NCBI GenBank assembly: GCA_003130815.1 | Contig: QFDA01000001.1 | Location: forward strand, 200,131 to 264,130 | Reading direction: 5' to 3' | Source of the DNA: Bacteroidetes bacterium SCGC AAA795-G10 | Lineage (GTDB): Bacteria > Bacteroidota > Bacteroidia > Flavobacteriales > Flavobacteriaceae | Length of the DNA stretch: 64,000 nucleotides | Shown: piece by piece, positions 56,523-62,642 of the stretch | Layout of the letters: each line of letters begins with the position of its first letter | Numbering within the stretch: position 1 is the first letter of the stretch | Position numbers and translations under genes: made by a program | The notes under the pieces: model-generated | Told to the model about the DNA's origin: nothing | The model's database searches: none | Seen by the model: only the letters and a program-made list of their open reading frames with translations

Positions 56523-56753
56523 TTACTTCCCGTTTTGCATAGGGTCTGTATCAGACATAATTTTGTTAAGTATAAAATATACTGGACAAAACTTTGTAAA
56601 AGGGCTTATCAATTGCAAAACGCCAACTCCAATTGCTATGTATAGAAAATCTATATTTCCAAATTGAATTGTTAACCCAGCACTTACCAGATATAGAACT
56701 CCACAAATAGCGTCATGAGCTCTAACTTTATTTATATTTTTGGATACATTCAT
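56523..56753 (-). CDS. DUF2892 small membrane protein
   Basis: 76 residues with two membrane helices and the DUF2892 pattern (CGVLYLVSAGLTIQFGN, VLQLISPFTKFCPVYFILN). Often found fused to or near rhodanese-type proteins; the conserved FCPVY Cys is present. No sulfurtransferase is adjacent, although a CysK-like gene lies next to it. Own leader module. Confidence 0.8.
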   Translation of the reverse strand: MNVSKNINKVRAHDAICGVLYLVSAGLTIQFGNIDFLYIAIGVGVLQLISPFTKFCPVYFILNKIMSDTDPMQNGK

Positions 56754-56827
56754 TTTAATTGATTTATGATTAATAGTTTTAAATATACAAATTTGAATCT
56801 GAAATTTATGAAGAGGTAATACTTATG
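56754..56827 (-). repeat. Copy of the repeated promoter/leader module
   Basis: Minus strand: TATTACCTCTTCATAAATTT, then CAAATTTGTATATTT, then TTAATCATAAATCAATTAA and ATG. Confidence 0.65.
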
Positions 56828-56930
56828 ATTTATAAAATACAATTTGAAAAGTGATATTTAAGTCTGTTGGAATTTATAATATCTGAAAATTAGAATCCTA
56901 GAGTGATATATAAAACACACTGTTTTTAAA

Positions 56931-57851
56931 TTAATAAAAAAGTCCTTCAGAAAGATATTTAAGCCCTGTATCACAAGCTACAGCAACCACTTTTGATTTT
57001 GGTCCTAAGCTCTTAGATAATTTTATTGCACCTGCTACATTCATACCACTTGAAGTACCACAAAATATTCCTTCCTTCGAAGCCAGTTCCTTACAAGTTT
57101 GCCTTGCTAAGGATTCTTCAATTGAAATAACATCATCAACATATTCAGAATTATATATAGCAGGAATAAACCCAAGGCCAACCCCTTCAACATTATGTGC
57201 ACCTTTAATTCCTTTTGATAATATGGGAGAACTAGCAGGCTCAAGGGCAATGACTTTAGAGTGAACTCCATTATTTTTGAATGATTTTGCTATTCCCATT
57301 AATGTTCCTGCTGTTCCAATGGTGTCACAAACAGCATCTACTTTCCCGCCAAGTTGTTGGAGTATCTCATCTCCAAGAGGAACAAAACCTTCAACAACGT
57401 CCATATTATTTAGTTGATCCGTAAAAAATGTATCCGGTTCAACAGAAATTTCTTCAGCTCTCTCAATCATCTTTCCAATAAGTTCTTTAGTGATTTTTCC
57501 ATCTTCACTTTTAATAACTTCGAGGTCAGCTCCCAACGCTCTCATTAAGCCAATTTTTTCTTTACCAAAAACATCTGCGGTAATTAACCTGAAACGGTAT
57601 CCTTTAATCGCACAAACAAAAGCTAATCCAGCTCCAGTACTACCTCCAGAGTACTCAACAACAGACATTCCTTCTTTTAAATCACCTCTTTTTTCTGCTC
57701 CTTCAATCATAGAAAGGGCCATTCTATCTTTTTTTGATCCTGTTGGATTGTTTGCCTCTAATTTTACATAAACTTCGCCACAACCTGATGGAATAATTTT
57801 CTCAAGTTTTACAATTGGTGTATTACCAACCGTTTCTAAAATATTTTTCAT
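56931..57851 (-). CDS. Cysteine synthase-like PLP enzyme
   Basis: 306 residues of the CysK/CBS fold type II family. PLP Lys is about residue 41 in NPTGSKKDRMA; substrate loop VEYSGGSTGAGLAF, phosphate-binding loop DTIGTAGTLMG, and CGTSSGMNV near the end. O-acetylserine sulfhydrylase activity is plausible, but the family also has cystathionine synthases and other members, and no serine acetyltransferase is near. It carries the leader module although it lies amid secreted-protein genes. Confidence 0.85.
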   Translation of the reverse strand: MKNILETVGNTPIVKLEKIIPSGCGEVYVKLEANNPTGSKKDRMALSMIEGAEKRGDLKEGMSVVEYSGGSTGAGLAFVCAIKGYRFRLITADVFGKEKIGLMRALGADLEVIKSEDGKITKELIGKMIERAEEISVEPDTFFTDQLNNMDVVEGFVPLGDEILQQLGGKVDAVCDTIGTAGTLMGIAKSFKNNGVHSKVIALEPASSPILSKGIKGAHNVEGVGLGFIPAIYNSEYVDDVISIEESLARQTCKELASKEGIFCGTSSGMNVAGAIKLSKSLGPKSKVVAVACDTGLKYLSEGLFY

Positions 57852-57921
57852 TTAATTGATTATTAATAAAGTAAGAAAACGCAAATTAGTCATTAAACTT
57901 AATCAAGAAGATATGGCAATG
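57852..57921 (-). repeat. Copy of the repeated promoter/leader module
   Basis: Minus strand: CATATCTTCTTGATTAAG, GACTAATTTGCGTTTTC, then TATTAATAATCAATTAA and ATG. It directly abuts the terminator of the next gene upstream. Confidence 0.65.
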
Positions 57922-57955
57922 AAAAAACCCTCCACTAGGGAGGGCATGTTTTATT
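57921..57955 (-). terminator. Terminator after the 58672 gene
   Basis: CCCTCC/GGAGGG stem with a 5-nt loop, followed on the minus strand by T6. It separates this gene from the module of the CysK-like gene. Confidence 0.8.
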
Positions 57956-57982
57956 TCGAAATTTAAAATTAATTTTCAAAAA

Positions 57983-58672
57983 CTATTGTTTAGTTTTTAG
58001 AATTTCTACTTCAAAATCTTTAACTACTTCTCCAGGACCTCTTTCGGAAAGGAGTTTTTTAGCTTTTGAGGATTTGCTAATTTTATCTGTAAGCATTAGA
58101 TGATCCATCCTATCTTTGCCTGTAACTGCAACCCAGTGTGTAGCTCCATCAGGTCTATTTATGTCATATGTCCCAAACCCAACTACTCTCCCTTCAAAAT
58201 CTGAACTAAATTCTTTTACAAAATTATCGTGCCCTTTTTTAAACTGAGATTCGTTAACACCTTTTAAGTTCCATATATGTCCAAATGGATTTTTTTCAAA
58301 CACACCAGGCTGCCAACTAAGCATTCTCCCAGAAGATAATGATCCCCATTCTTCAACATAATTATTCATCTGAGCCCAAAAAGCAGTATTTTTATCTGGA
58401 CTTATATCCCCTTCATCAAAAAGGTCTACACCTAATGTACTAAGCCAAACCATTCTATGTGTCATCCCATCGCTTCTTCCAGCCCATAAGCGTTCAAGAA
58501 TTACTGCTCCCTGATTAATTTTAACACCTTCAAAAATTTTATCAAAAGCTTCAGCGATGTCATTCTGTGTATGATCTTTTGCTTTAATTTCTACAGCTAC
58601 AAATGCAGTTGTTTGTGCTTCTAATTTTATTAAAGCGATTAGAAAAAATAATAAAAATATAAGTTTTTTCAT
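57983..58672 (-). CDS. Secreted two-domain alpha/beta-barrel-like protein, subfamily B
   Basis: 229 residues from ATG 58672, signal peptide LIFLLFFLIALIKLEAQ. First half contains VAVEIKAKDHTQNDIAEAF and ILERLWAGRSDGMTHRMVW; second half NPFGHIWNLKGVNESQ and GVGFGTYDI-like strand (VVGFGTYDINRPDGATHW). Paralogue of 55710-56399. Periplasmic, function unknown. The frame-open TTG at 58702 lies in the leader and is rejected. Confidence 0.7.
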   Translation of the reverse strand: MKKLIFLLFFLIALIKLEAQTTAFVAVEIKAKDHTQNDIAEAFDKIFEGVKINQGAVILERLWAGRSDGMTHRMVWLSTLGVDLFDEGDISPDKNTAFWAQMNNYVEEWGSLSSGRMLSWQPGVFEKNPFGHIWNLKGVNESQFKKGHDNFVKEFSSDFEGRVVGFGTYDINRPDGATHWVAVTGKDRMDHLMLTDKISKSSKAKKLLSERGPGEVVKDFEVEILKTKQ

Positions 58673-58746
58673 TTTAATTAATTTATGGTTAATAGGCAAC
58701 AATATACAAATTAGTCTCTAAATTTAATGAAGAGGATATGTCCATG
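58673..58746 (-). repeat. Copy of the repeated promoter/leader module (closest to consensus)
   Basis: Minus strand: CATGGACATATCCTCTTC, ATTAAATTTAGAGACTAA, TTTGTATATTG, then TTAACCATAAATTAATTAA and ATG. Confidence 0.7.
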
Positions 58747-58750
58747 ATAT

Positions 58751-58777
58751 AAAAAAACTCTCTACTTGGGAGGGTAT
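58751..58777 (-). terminator. Terminator after the 59277 gene
   Basis: Imperfect CTCTC/GGAGGG-type stem with TACTT loop, followed on the minus strand by T7. Confidence 0.7.
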
Positions 58778-58797
58778 TATATCTTAATAGTAATTTG

Positions 58798-59277
58798 TTA
58801 TTTAGCTGCAGCTTCTGTAATATCTGATGTAGGGTCAAAAATCCAATTCTCCATTACAATTTTTCCATCAACCCACTTAAATGATGCGTTAAATGGATTA
58901 CTCCAATTTTTTTTTGTCTTATTTCCTTTAGCAGACCAACCACCCCATATGTGAGACCACACCATATTATTGTTGTTTTCATCATACACTGTAGTTTCAA
59001 CAAACATCCATTCTAATTTGATATTACTGTAGATTTTATGATGAGAACTCCATCCTTTTTTAACAGTTGACTTATTTGCTTCAATTCCGTTTAAATCGAA
59101 AACAGCATCTTCAGCGTGTATTTCTTCATATGTATCAAATTTATTTTGTAAATATTCATTCATGTAAGCTTTAATCGCTTTTGAGTATTTGTCATCAGTT
59201 GTTGTTTTACCCGTAATGCCTTGAGAGAATGAAAAAGTTAGTGTTAATAGAAATAGTAATGTAAATAGATTTTTCAT
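58798..59277 (-). CDS. Secreted SnoaL/NTF2-like protein
   Basis: 159 residues from ATG 59277, signal peptide LFTLLFLLTLTFSFSQG. Mature part: KAIKAYMNEYLQNKFDTYEE, AEDAVFDLNG, VWSHIWGGWSAKGNK, FKWVDGKIVMEN, the order seen in SnoaL-like domains. Periplasmic. Codons before the ATG (from 59307) belong to the leader module. Confidence 0.75.
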   Translation of the reverse strand: MKNLFTLLFLLTLTFSFSQGITGKTTTDDKYSKAIKAYMNEYLQNKFDTYEEIHAEDAVFDLNGIEANKSTVKKGWSSHHKIYSNIKLEWMFVETTVYDENNNNMVWSHIWGGWSAKGNKTKKNWSNPFNASFKWVDGKIVMENWIFDPTSDITEAAAK

Positions 59278-59350
59278 TTTAATTGATTTATAGTTAATAA
59301 TAATCAATATACAAATTAGTCCCTAATCTTAGTGATGAAGATATATCAAT
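59278..59350 (-). repeat. Copy of the repeated promoter/leader module
   Basis: Minus strand: GATATATCTTCATCACTAAG, GGGACTAATTTGTATATTG, then TTAACTATAAATCAATTAA and ATG. Confidence 0.7.
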
Positions 59351-59353
59351 AAT

Positions 59354-59992
59354 TTAGATTACATAAAATAATATCATAAAGTAATGAAAAACAGAACCAA
59401 TTAACACAAATAGATGCCATATTGAATGGAAATATTTAACCTTCCCTAAAACATAAAATATAACCCCACAGGTGTAAGAAATTCCACCTAAGATTAGTAA
59501 TAATTTAGCATTAAAATCAATCAATTTAAAAAGAGAATTTATGTCAAAAATTATAAGCCATCCCATAGCTAAATATAACAAGAGAGACATAAATTGATAT
59601 TTCCCTGTCAAGAACAGTTTTTTTAAGGTTCCCACCAATGTTAAAATTAATACAGCAACAAAAATGTTTGTACCCGAGTGTTTATAGAGAGTTATTAAGC
59701 ATACAGGCGCATATGAACCCAAAATGAGATAATATATACTTATATGGTCAAATACCTGAAATCTCTTTTTAAGCTTGGGGTTTAGAATTAAATGGTAAAT
59801 AGATGATGATGAATATACAAGCAATAAACCAATAGAGAATAAAATAAGTGAAAGCGAACTTAAGGGTGTAATTTCATTATCAAAATAGAATAAAAAAGGT
59901 ATCCCAGTGACAGATAAAACAAAGCCTAAAAAGTGTGTTAAAACATTCCAAAACTCTTCGTTTTTGAAATCTTTATGACTAATAACTTGCAT
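59354..59992 (-). CDS. Hemolysin III / AdipoR-like membrane protein
   Basis: 212 residues with seven membrane segments and the PAQR family's metal-site pattern: YSSSSIYHL (Ser/His), VFDHISIYY (Asp) and the C-terminal FHSIWHLFVLIGSVFHY with two His. Related to TrhA, involved in membrane energetics and fluidity in E. coli. Hemolytic activity should not be assumed. Confidence 0.87.
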   Translation of the reverse strand: MQVISHKDFKNEEFWNVLTHFLGFVLSVTGIPFLFYFDNEITPLSSLSLILFSIGLLLVYSSSSIYHLILNPKLKKRFQVFDHISIYYLILGSYAPVCLITLYKHSGTNIFVAVLILTLVGTLKKLFLTGKYQFMSLLLYLAMGWLIIFDINSLFKLIDFNAKLLLILGGISYTCGVIFYVLGKVKYFHSIWHLFVLIGSVFHYFMILFYVI

Positions 59993-60060
59993 TACCTAGA
60001 TTTACAATAATAATGCAGTTCGAGGAAGCCCTTGAAATTAATTAAGTGGATATGCCGATG
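59993..60060 (-). repeat. Degenerate copy of the repeated promoter/leader module
   Basis: The far-upstream block is clear on the minus strand (CATCGGCATATCCACTTAAT), but the TTTGTATATTG and leader blocks have decayed. Confidence 0.45.
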
Positions 60061-60062
60061 AT

Positions 60063-60347
60063 TTATTCGTTATTGGTATTATGCTCTAGTATACTTGAAA
60101 TTAAGGTAATTTCATTGGCAGGAACTCCAGCACGTTCAGAATGTTCTTTTATCAAATCCTCAGATTCTGAGTTATAAACACAAAAAACATTATTTCCAGC
60201 GATATAACTGTGGTCTTGTTCTATTTGTTTTCCTTCATTTCTCATAGCGATTAATACCGATTCAGATCCTTGTCCTATTTCATCGAGTTTTTCACTTGGT
60301 ATCTGCGAAGCTCCTTCAATTGCTCTTTTTATAAGATATTTATTCAT
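60063..60347 (-). CDS. DUF4242 family protein
   Basis: 94 residues, no signal peptide. DUF4242 (SCO4226 nickel-binding family) pattern: YLIKRAIEGASQIPSEKLDEI, WxxSY-like DHSYIAGNNVFCVYNSESE, IKEHSERAGVPANEITLI. A ferredoxin-like alpha/beta dimer by family. Metal binding in the Streptomyces homologue is known; here it is only possible. Has a partial module upstream. Confidence 0.82.
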   Translation of the reverse strand: MNKYLIKRAIEGASQIPSEKLDEIGQGSESVLIAMRNEGKQIEQDHSYIAGNNVFCVYNSESEDLIKEHSERAGVPANEITLISSILEHNTNNE

Positions 60348-60408
60348 CGTAATTTATTTATTATTAAAGGTGCCAAGATACAAATTACTCACTAAACTTA
60401 ATTTTAAG
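60348..60408 (-). repeat. Partial copy of the repeated promoter/leader module
   Basis: Minus strand: CTTAAAATTAAGTTTAGTGA, GTAATTTGTATCTTG, then TAATAAATAAATTACG and ATG. The distal block is replaced by a terminator hairpin. Confidence 0.55.
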
Positions 60409-60436
60409 AAAAAACCCTCTGCTTGGCAGGGTATTA
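60407..60436 (-). terminator. AAAAAACCCTC-type hairpin between divergent genes
   Basis: ACCC-T-CTGC stem with TTG loop and T6 on the minus strand. It lies upstream of the DUF4242 promoter with no minus-strand gene ending just before it, so it looks left over from a previous arrangement. A 28-nt stretch (60392-60419) recurs with one mismatch at 61544-61571. Confidence 0.6.
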
Positions 60437-60561
60437 ATTGATTTTTTTAAACTAATTCCTTAAAATTTTGGAGTAAGTTTTATTTATTAATTATTGTATT
60501 GATTAAATTAAACACAAATCAAATTTACATATATTAGATTCTTAATTATAAATCATTAATA

Positions 60562-61050
60562 ATGAAAAAATATTTATTGTTAGTTGCAATCATATTTGCA
60601 TCTTGTGCAGAGCAAAAACAAGAACCAAAAACTGCGGGTTACTCTATTAGAGGTGAAGATGAATCTTATATGATTGGTTCAGATGAAACCACAGATTTTA
60701 TAAGAAAATGGGCTGATGCTCATAATGAAAGGGATATGGAATCAATTTTGTCCATGGAAAAAGCTGATATTAAAATAGAGCTTCCGGATGGAACAGTTAT
60801 TAATGGTCAAGATGAACATTCTAAAGTCCTTGAATCATTTTTTGCTAATAATGTGACTTGGAAACCATATTGGATGTTACCATATAACTCGGTTGTAGCT
60901 AAAGAAACATGGGTAATTGCAGGTTTTGCATTAACATCTAATGTAGATGGGGAAGAAAATGTAGTATTACATATGGGAGATATACAACTTGAAGATGGTT
61001 TAGTTAGTAGAATCATTGTTTATGAAAATCAAAGACCAAAAAAGCAATAA
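60562..61050 (+). CDS. SnoaL/NTF2-like lipoprotein
   Basis: 162 residues with lipobox IFASC. Mature domain: DFIRKWADAHNERDMESILSM, then KIELPDGTVINGQDEH and a GDIQLEDGLVSRI strand, a SnoaL-like layout. Third NTF2-like protein of the cluster and the only one on the plus strand. The leader (TTAATTATAAATCATTAAT before ATG) resembles the leader block of the module. Confidence 0.75.
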   Translation: MKKYLLLVAIIFASCAEQKQEPKTAGYSIRGEDESYMIGSDETTDFIRKWADAHNERDMESILSMEKADIKIELPDGTVINGQDEHSKVLESFFANNVTWKPYWMLPYNSVVAKETWVIAGFALTSNVDGEENVVLHMGDIQLEDGLVSRIIVYENQRPKKQ

Positions 61051-61208
61051 AACCTAAAACTTAATCTAATTTTATAATTAATACTCTTTATTAGTAATAC
61101 ATATTTAAAAGAACCATATTTTATTAAATAATTTAGGTGATATACCCATCTTTTCGAGTATCTCATTTGCCTTTTTTAGAGTTTAAAAAATAAGGTAGCA
61201 AGTTTTAT

Positions 61209-61367
61209 TTATTCATTTTTATATAAATTATTAAGCAAATCGTCTCTACAATTTGGACATAATCGTGAAAATTCATTGTTATTATAAATGCTGCTTGCCC
61301 AAATGAAATCAATCTCTTTTGAACAATTACTGCATTTATATTTATTAATGGAATTTAAATCACTCAT
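61209..61367 (-). CDS. 52-residue zinc-ribbon-like protein
   Basis: ATG 61367 to TAA 61209. Two C-x-x-C knuckles (KCSNCSKEIDF at 11-21 and RLCPNCRDDLL at 35-45) separated by 20 residues with FIWASS, the layout of a short zinc ribbon. No signal peptide. Too short for typical callers. The minus-strand codons give normal flavobacterial usage. Function unknown. Confidence 0.6.
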   Translation of the reverse strand: MSDLNSINKYKCSNCSKEIDFIWASSIYNNNEFSRLCPNCRDDLLNNLYKNE

Positions 61368-61681
61368 ATAACTAAATTATAAAAGATATAAGCAAAAAAG
61401 GTTTGAAAGCAACCATACTAACAAACCCTTTAAGTTATTCCGTTGCGTGAACAACGTAAAGTAAACATACAATAAAATAATATAACTATGGGATGAAAAG
61501 CAGGAGTGCCAAACAAAATACCAAGAAATTGACTAACTTTAAACTAAACTTAATTGTAAGAAAAAACCCTCATTTTTCGTGAGGGCTTATGTTAGTTAGT
61601 GTAGTGCAGCGGCTAAGCTTGCTCCCCCTATTATTCAAAGTTGCAGCACAACTCAATCTTTTGTGAAATAGATTTCTTTAA
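61368..61681. other. Intergenic region with hairpins, no gene seen
   Basis: Contains CGTTG/CAACG hairpin (about 61441-61456), a near-copy of the 60392-60419 segment (61544-61571), a terminator hairpin, the TTAGTTAG...GCGGCTA element (61592-61615), and an AGTTG/CAACT hairpin just after it. Confidence 0.4.
61558..61586 (-). terminator. Terminator after the XRE regulator gene
   Basis: CCCTCA/TGAGGG stem with a 7-nt loop, T6 on the minus strand; about 95 nt past the stop of the 61682 gene. Confidence 0.75.
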
Positions 61682-61894
61682 CTAAGGAAGTTGAAAGAGA
61701 TCCTCCACATTACAATTTAAGGTCTTCGAAATCTTTAGGGCGAGTACGGTAGATGGCACATATACACCATTCTCAATGGCGTTAATACTCTTTCTTGAAA
61801 CCTCGGCCTTGACCGATAATTCCTCTTGAGTTAGCTTTGCTGTCTTTCGAAATTCTTCTAATTTGTTTAAAAGTTTTTGATGGTCTCTACCCAT
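61682..61894 (-). CDS. XRE family helix-turn-helix regulator
   Basis: 70 residues, almost entirely one HTH_3 domain (FRKTAKLTQEELSVKAEVSR, KSINAIENGVYVPS, LALKISKTLNCNVEDLF), like the short YozG/YvaO-type regulators that often pair with a membrane protein. It starts 2 nt after the membrane protein stop, so they form one operon and may be autoregulated. Confidence 0.88.
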   Translation of the reverse strand: MGRDHQKLLNKLEEFRKTAKLTQEELSVKAEVSRKSINAIENGVYVPSTVLALKISKTLNCNVEDLFQLP

Positions 61895-61896
61895 TC

Positions 61897-62292
61897 TTAT
61901 TTTTTTTCAAATTTGTTGACCGCATCCGTTAACTCCTTTTCTGTATTTGGATATAAATACCCCGCAATCATTATACCCACTCCAATTAACCCTACTAAAG
62001 CTCCTACGCCTTTGAGGGTGTTTCCTAAGAAAAAATAACCTAATAGGAAAAGACCAGCTCCAACAAAAATAGTTATTACGCCACTACGTCTGTAATCAAT
62101 AGGTTCTTTCTTTCTCTCATCAAAAATAGTTAAGAGTTCTTCTAATTTAGAGGGGTTATTTAAGTGTTTTGCAATTTCTACAATTGCTTCTCTTTTGCCT
62201 TTTTCATCATGGTATTGCCAAATAAAGACTGATAAAGTAATTATAATTCCTGCAAGTATGCCAAGAATTGGAATAATAAGTTCTGGATTCAT
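61897..62292 (-). CDS. DUF6249-like membrane protein
   Basis: 131 residues. N-terminal membrane helix (IIPILGILAGIIITLSVFIW), a cytoplasmic stretch YHDEKGKREAIVEIAKHLNN, then two more helices (GVITIFVGAGLFLLGYFFLG, VGALVGLIGVGIMIAGYL). This order matches DUF6249-type proteins of Bacteroidota. Function unknown; coupled to the XRE regulator. Confidence 0.65.
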   Translation of the reverse strand: MNPELIIPILGILAGIIITLSVFIWQYHDEKGKREAIVEIAKHLNNPSKLEELLTIFDERKKEPIDYRRSGVITIFVGAGLFLLGYFFLGNTLKGVGALVGLIGVGIMIAGYLYPNTEKELTDAVNKFEKK

Positions 62293-62314
62293 AATGATTT
62301 TTTTAAATGTAACG

Positions 62315-62322
62315 CAAACGTA
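62315..62322 (-). promoter_or_regulatory. Promoter -7 element with GTTAC direct repeats
   Basis: Minus strand TACGTTTG is an exact TAnnTTTG match, 22 nt before ATG 62292. The direct repeats GTTACG and CGTTACA sit on both sides of it (about 62309-62325), about one helix turn apart, and could be an operator for the XRE protein. Confidence 0.45.
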
Positions 62323-62363
62323 ACATTTTAATTTATGAGAAGCAAAGGTTACATCAAGTTTTT

Positions 62364-62400
62364 TTATAAAAAACCGCTACACTAAAACAGTATAACGGTT
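62364..62400 (-). terminator. Terminator after tRNA-Asn
   Basis: AACCG/CGGTT stem with an imperfect inner extension, followed on the minus strand by T6; 17 nt after the tRNA 3' end. Confidence 0.65.
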
Positions 62401-62416
62401 ATATCATTATAAGTTG

Positions 62417-62490
62417 CTCCCCCTCTTGGGCTCGAACCAAGGACCCTCTGATTAACAGTCAGATGCTCTAACCAACTGAGCTAAGGAGGA
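62417..62490 (-). tRNA. tRNA-Asn (anticodon GTT)
   Basis: 74-nt cloverleaf on the minus strand: acceptor TCCTCCT/AGGGGGA, D arm AGCTCAGTTGGTTAGAGC, anticodon stem TCTGA/TCAGA with GTT in the loop, T arm CTTGG-TTCGAGC-CCAAG, discriminator G. CCA not encoded. Confidence 0.97.
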
Positions 62491-62642
62491 ATGTAACTAG
62501 ATATAGATCTATATGAATCAAAACATATTTTATTCTACAAATAGGTCAGCAAATATAATATTTTTTGTTCTTTGATTTGAATGTGTATTTCAAATAAAAA
62601 AAAAATAATAAATTGTAAAGTATAGTTGTGCAAATTATTAAT

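Noticed and set aside
49522-60408. Repeated intergenic modules as integron attC sites
   Set aside because: They are AT-rich and contain a promoter and leader, lack the R/L core-site symmetry of attC, and no integrase gene is present.
61105-61178. Minus-strand fragment reading KKANEILEKMG and ending in a stop
   Set aside because: Only about 24 codons, preceded directly by a stop and with no start codon; at most a gene remnant, not supportable.
48701-61600. Transposase or integrase remnants to explain the accessory cluster
   Set aside because: No IS-like ORF, DDE pattern or terminal inverted repeats found on either strand.
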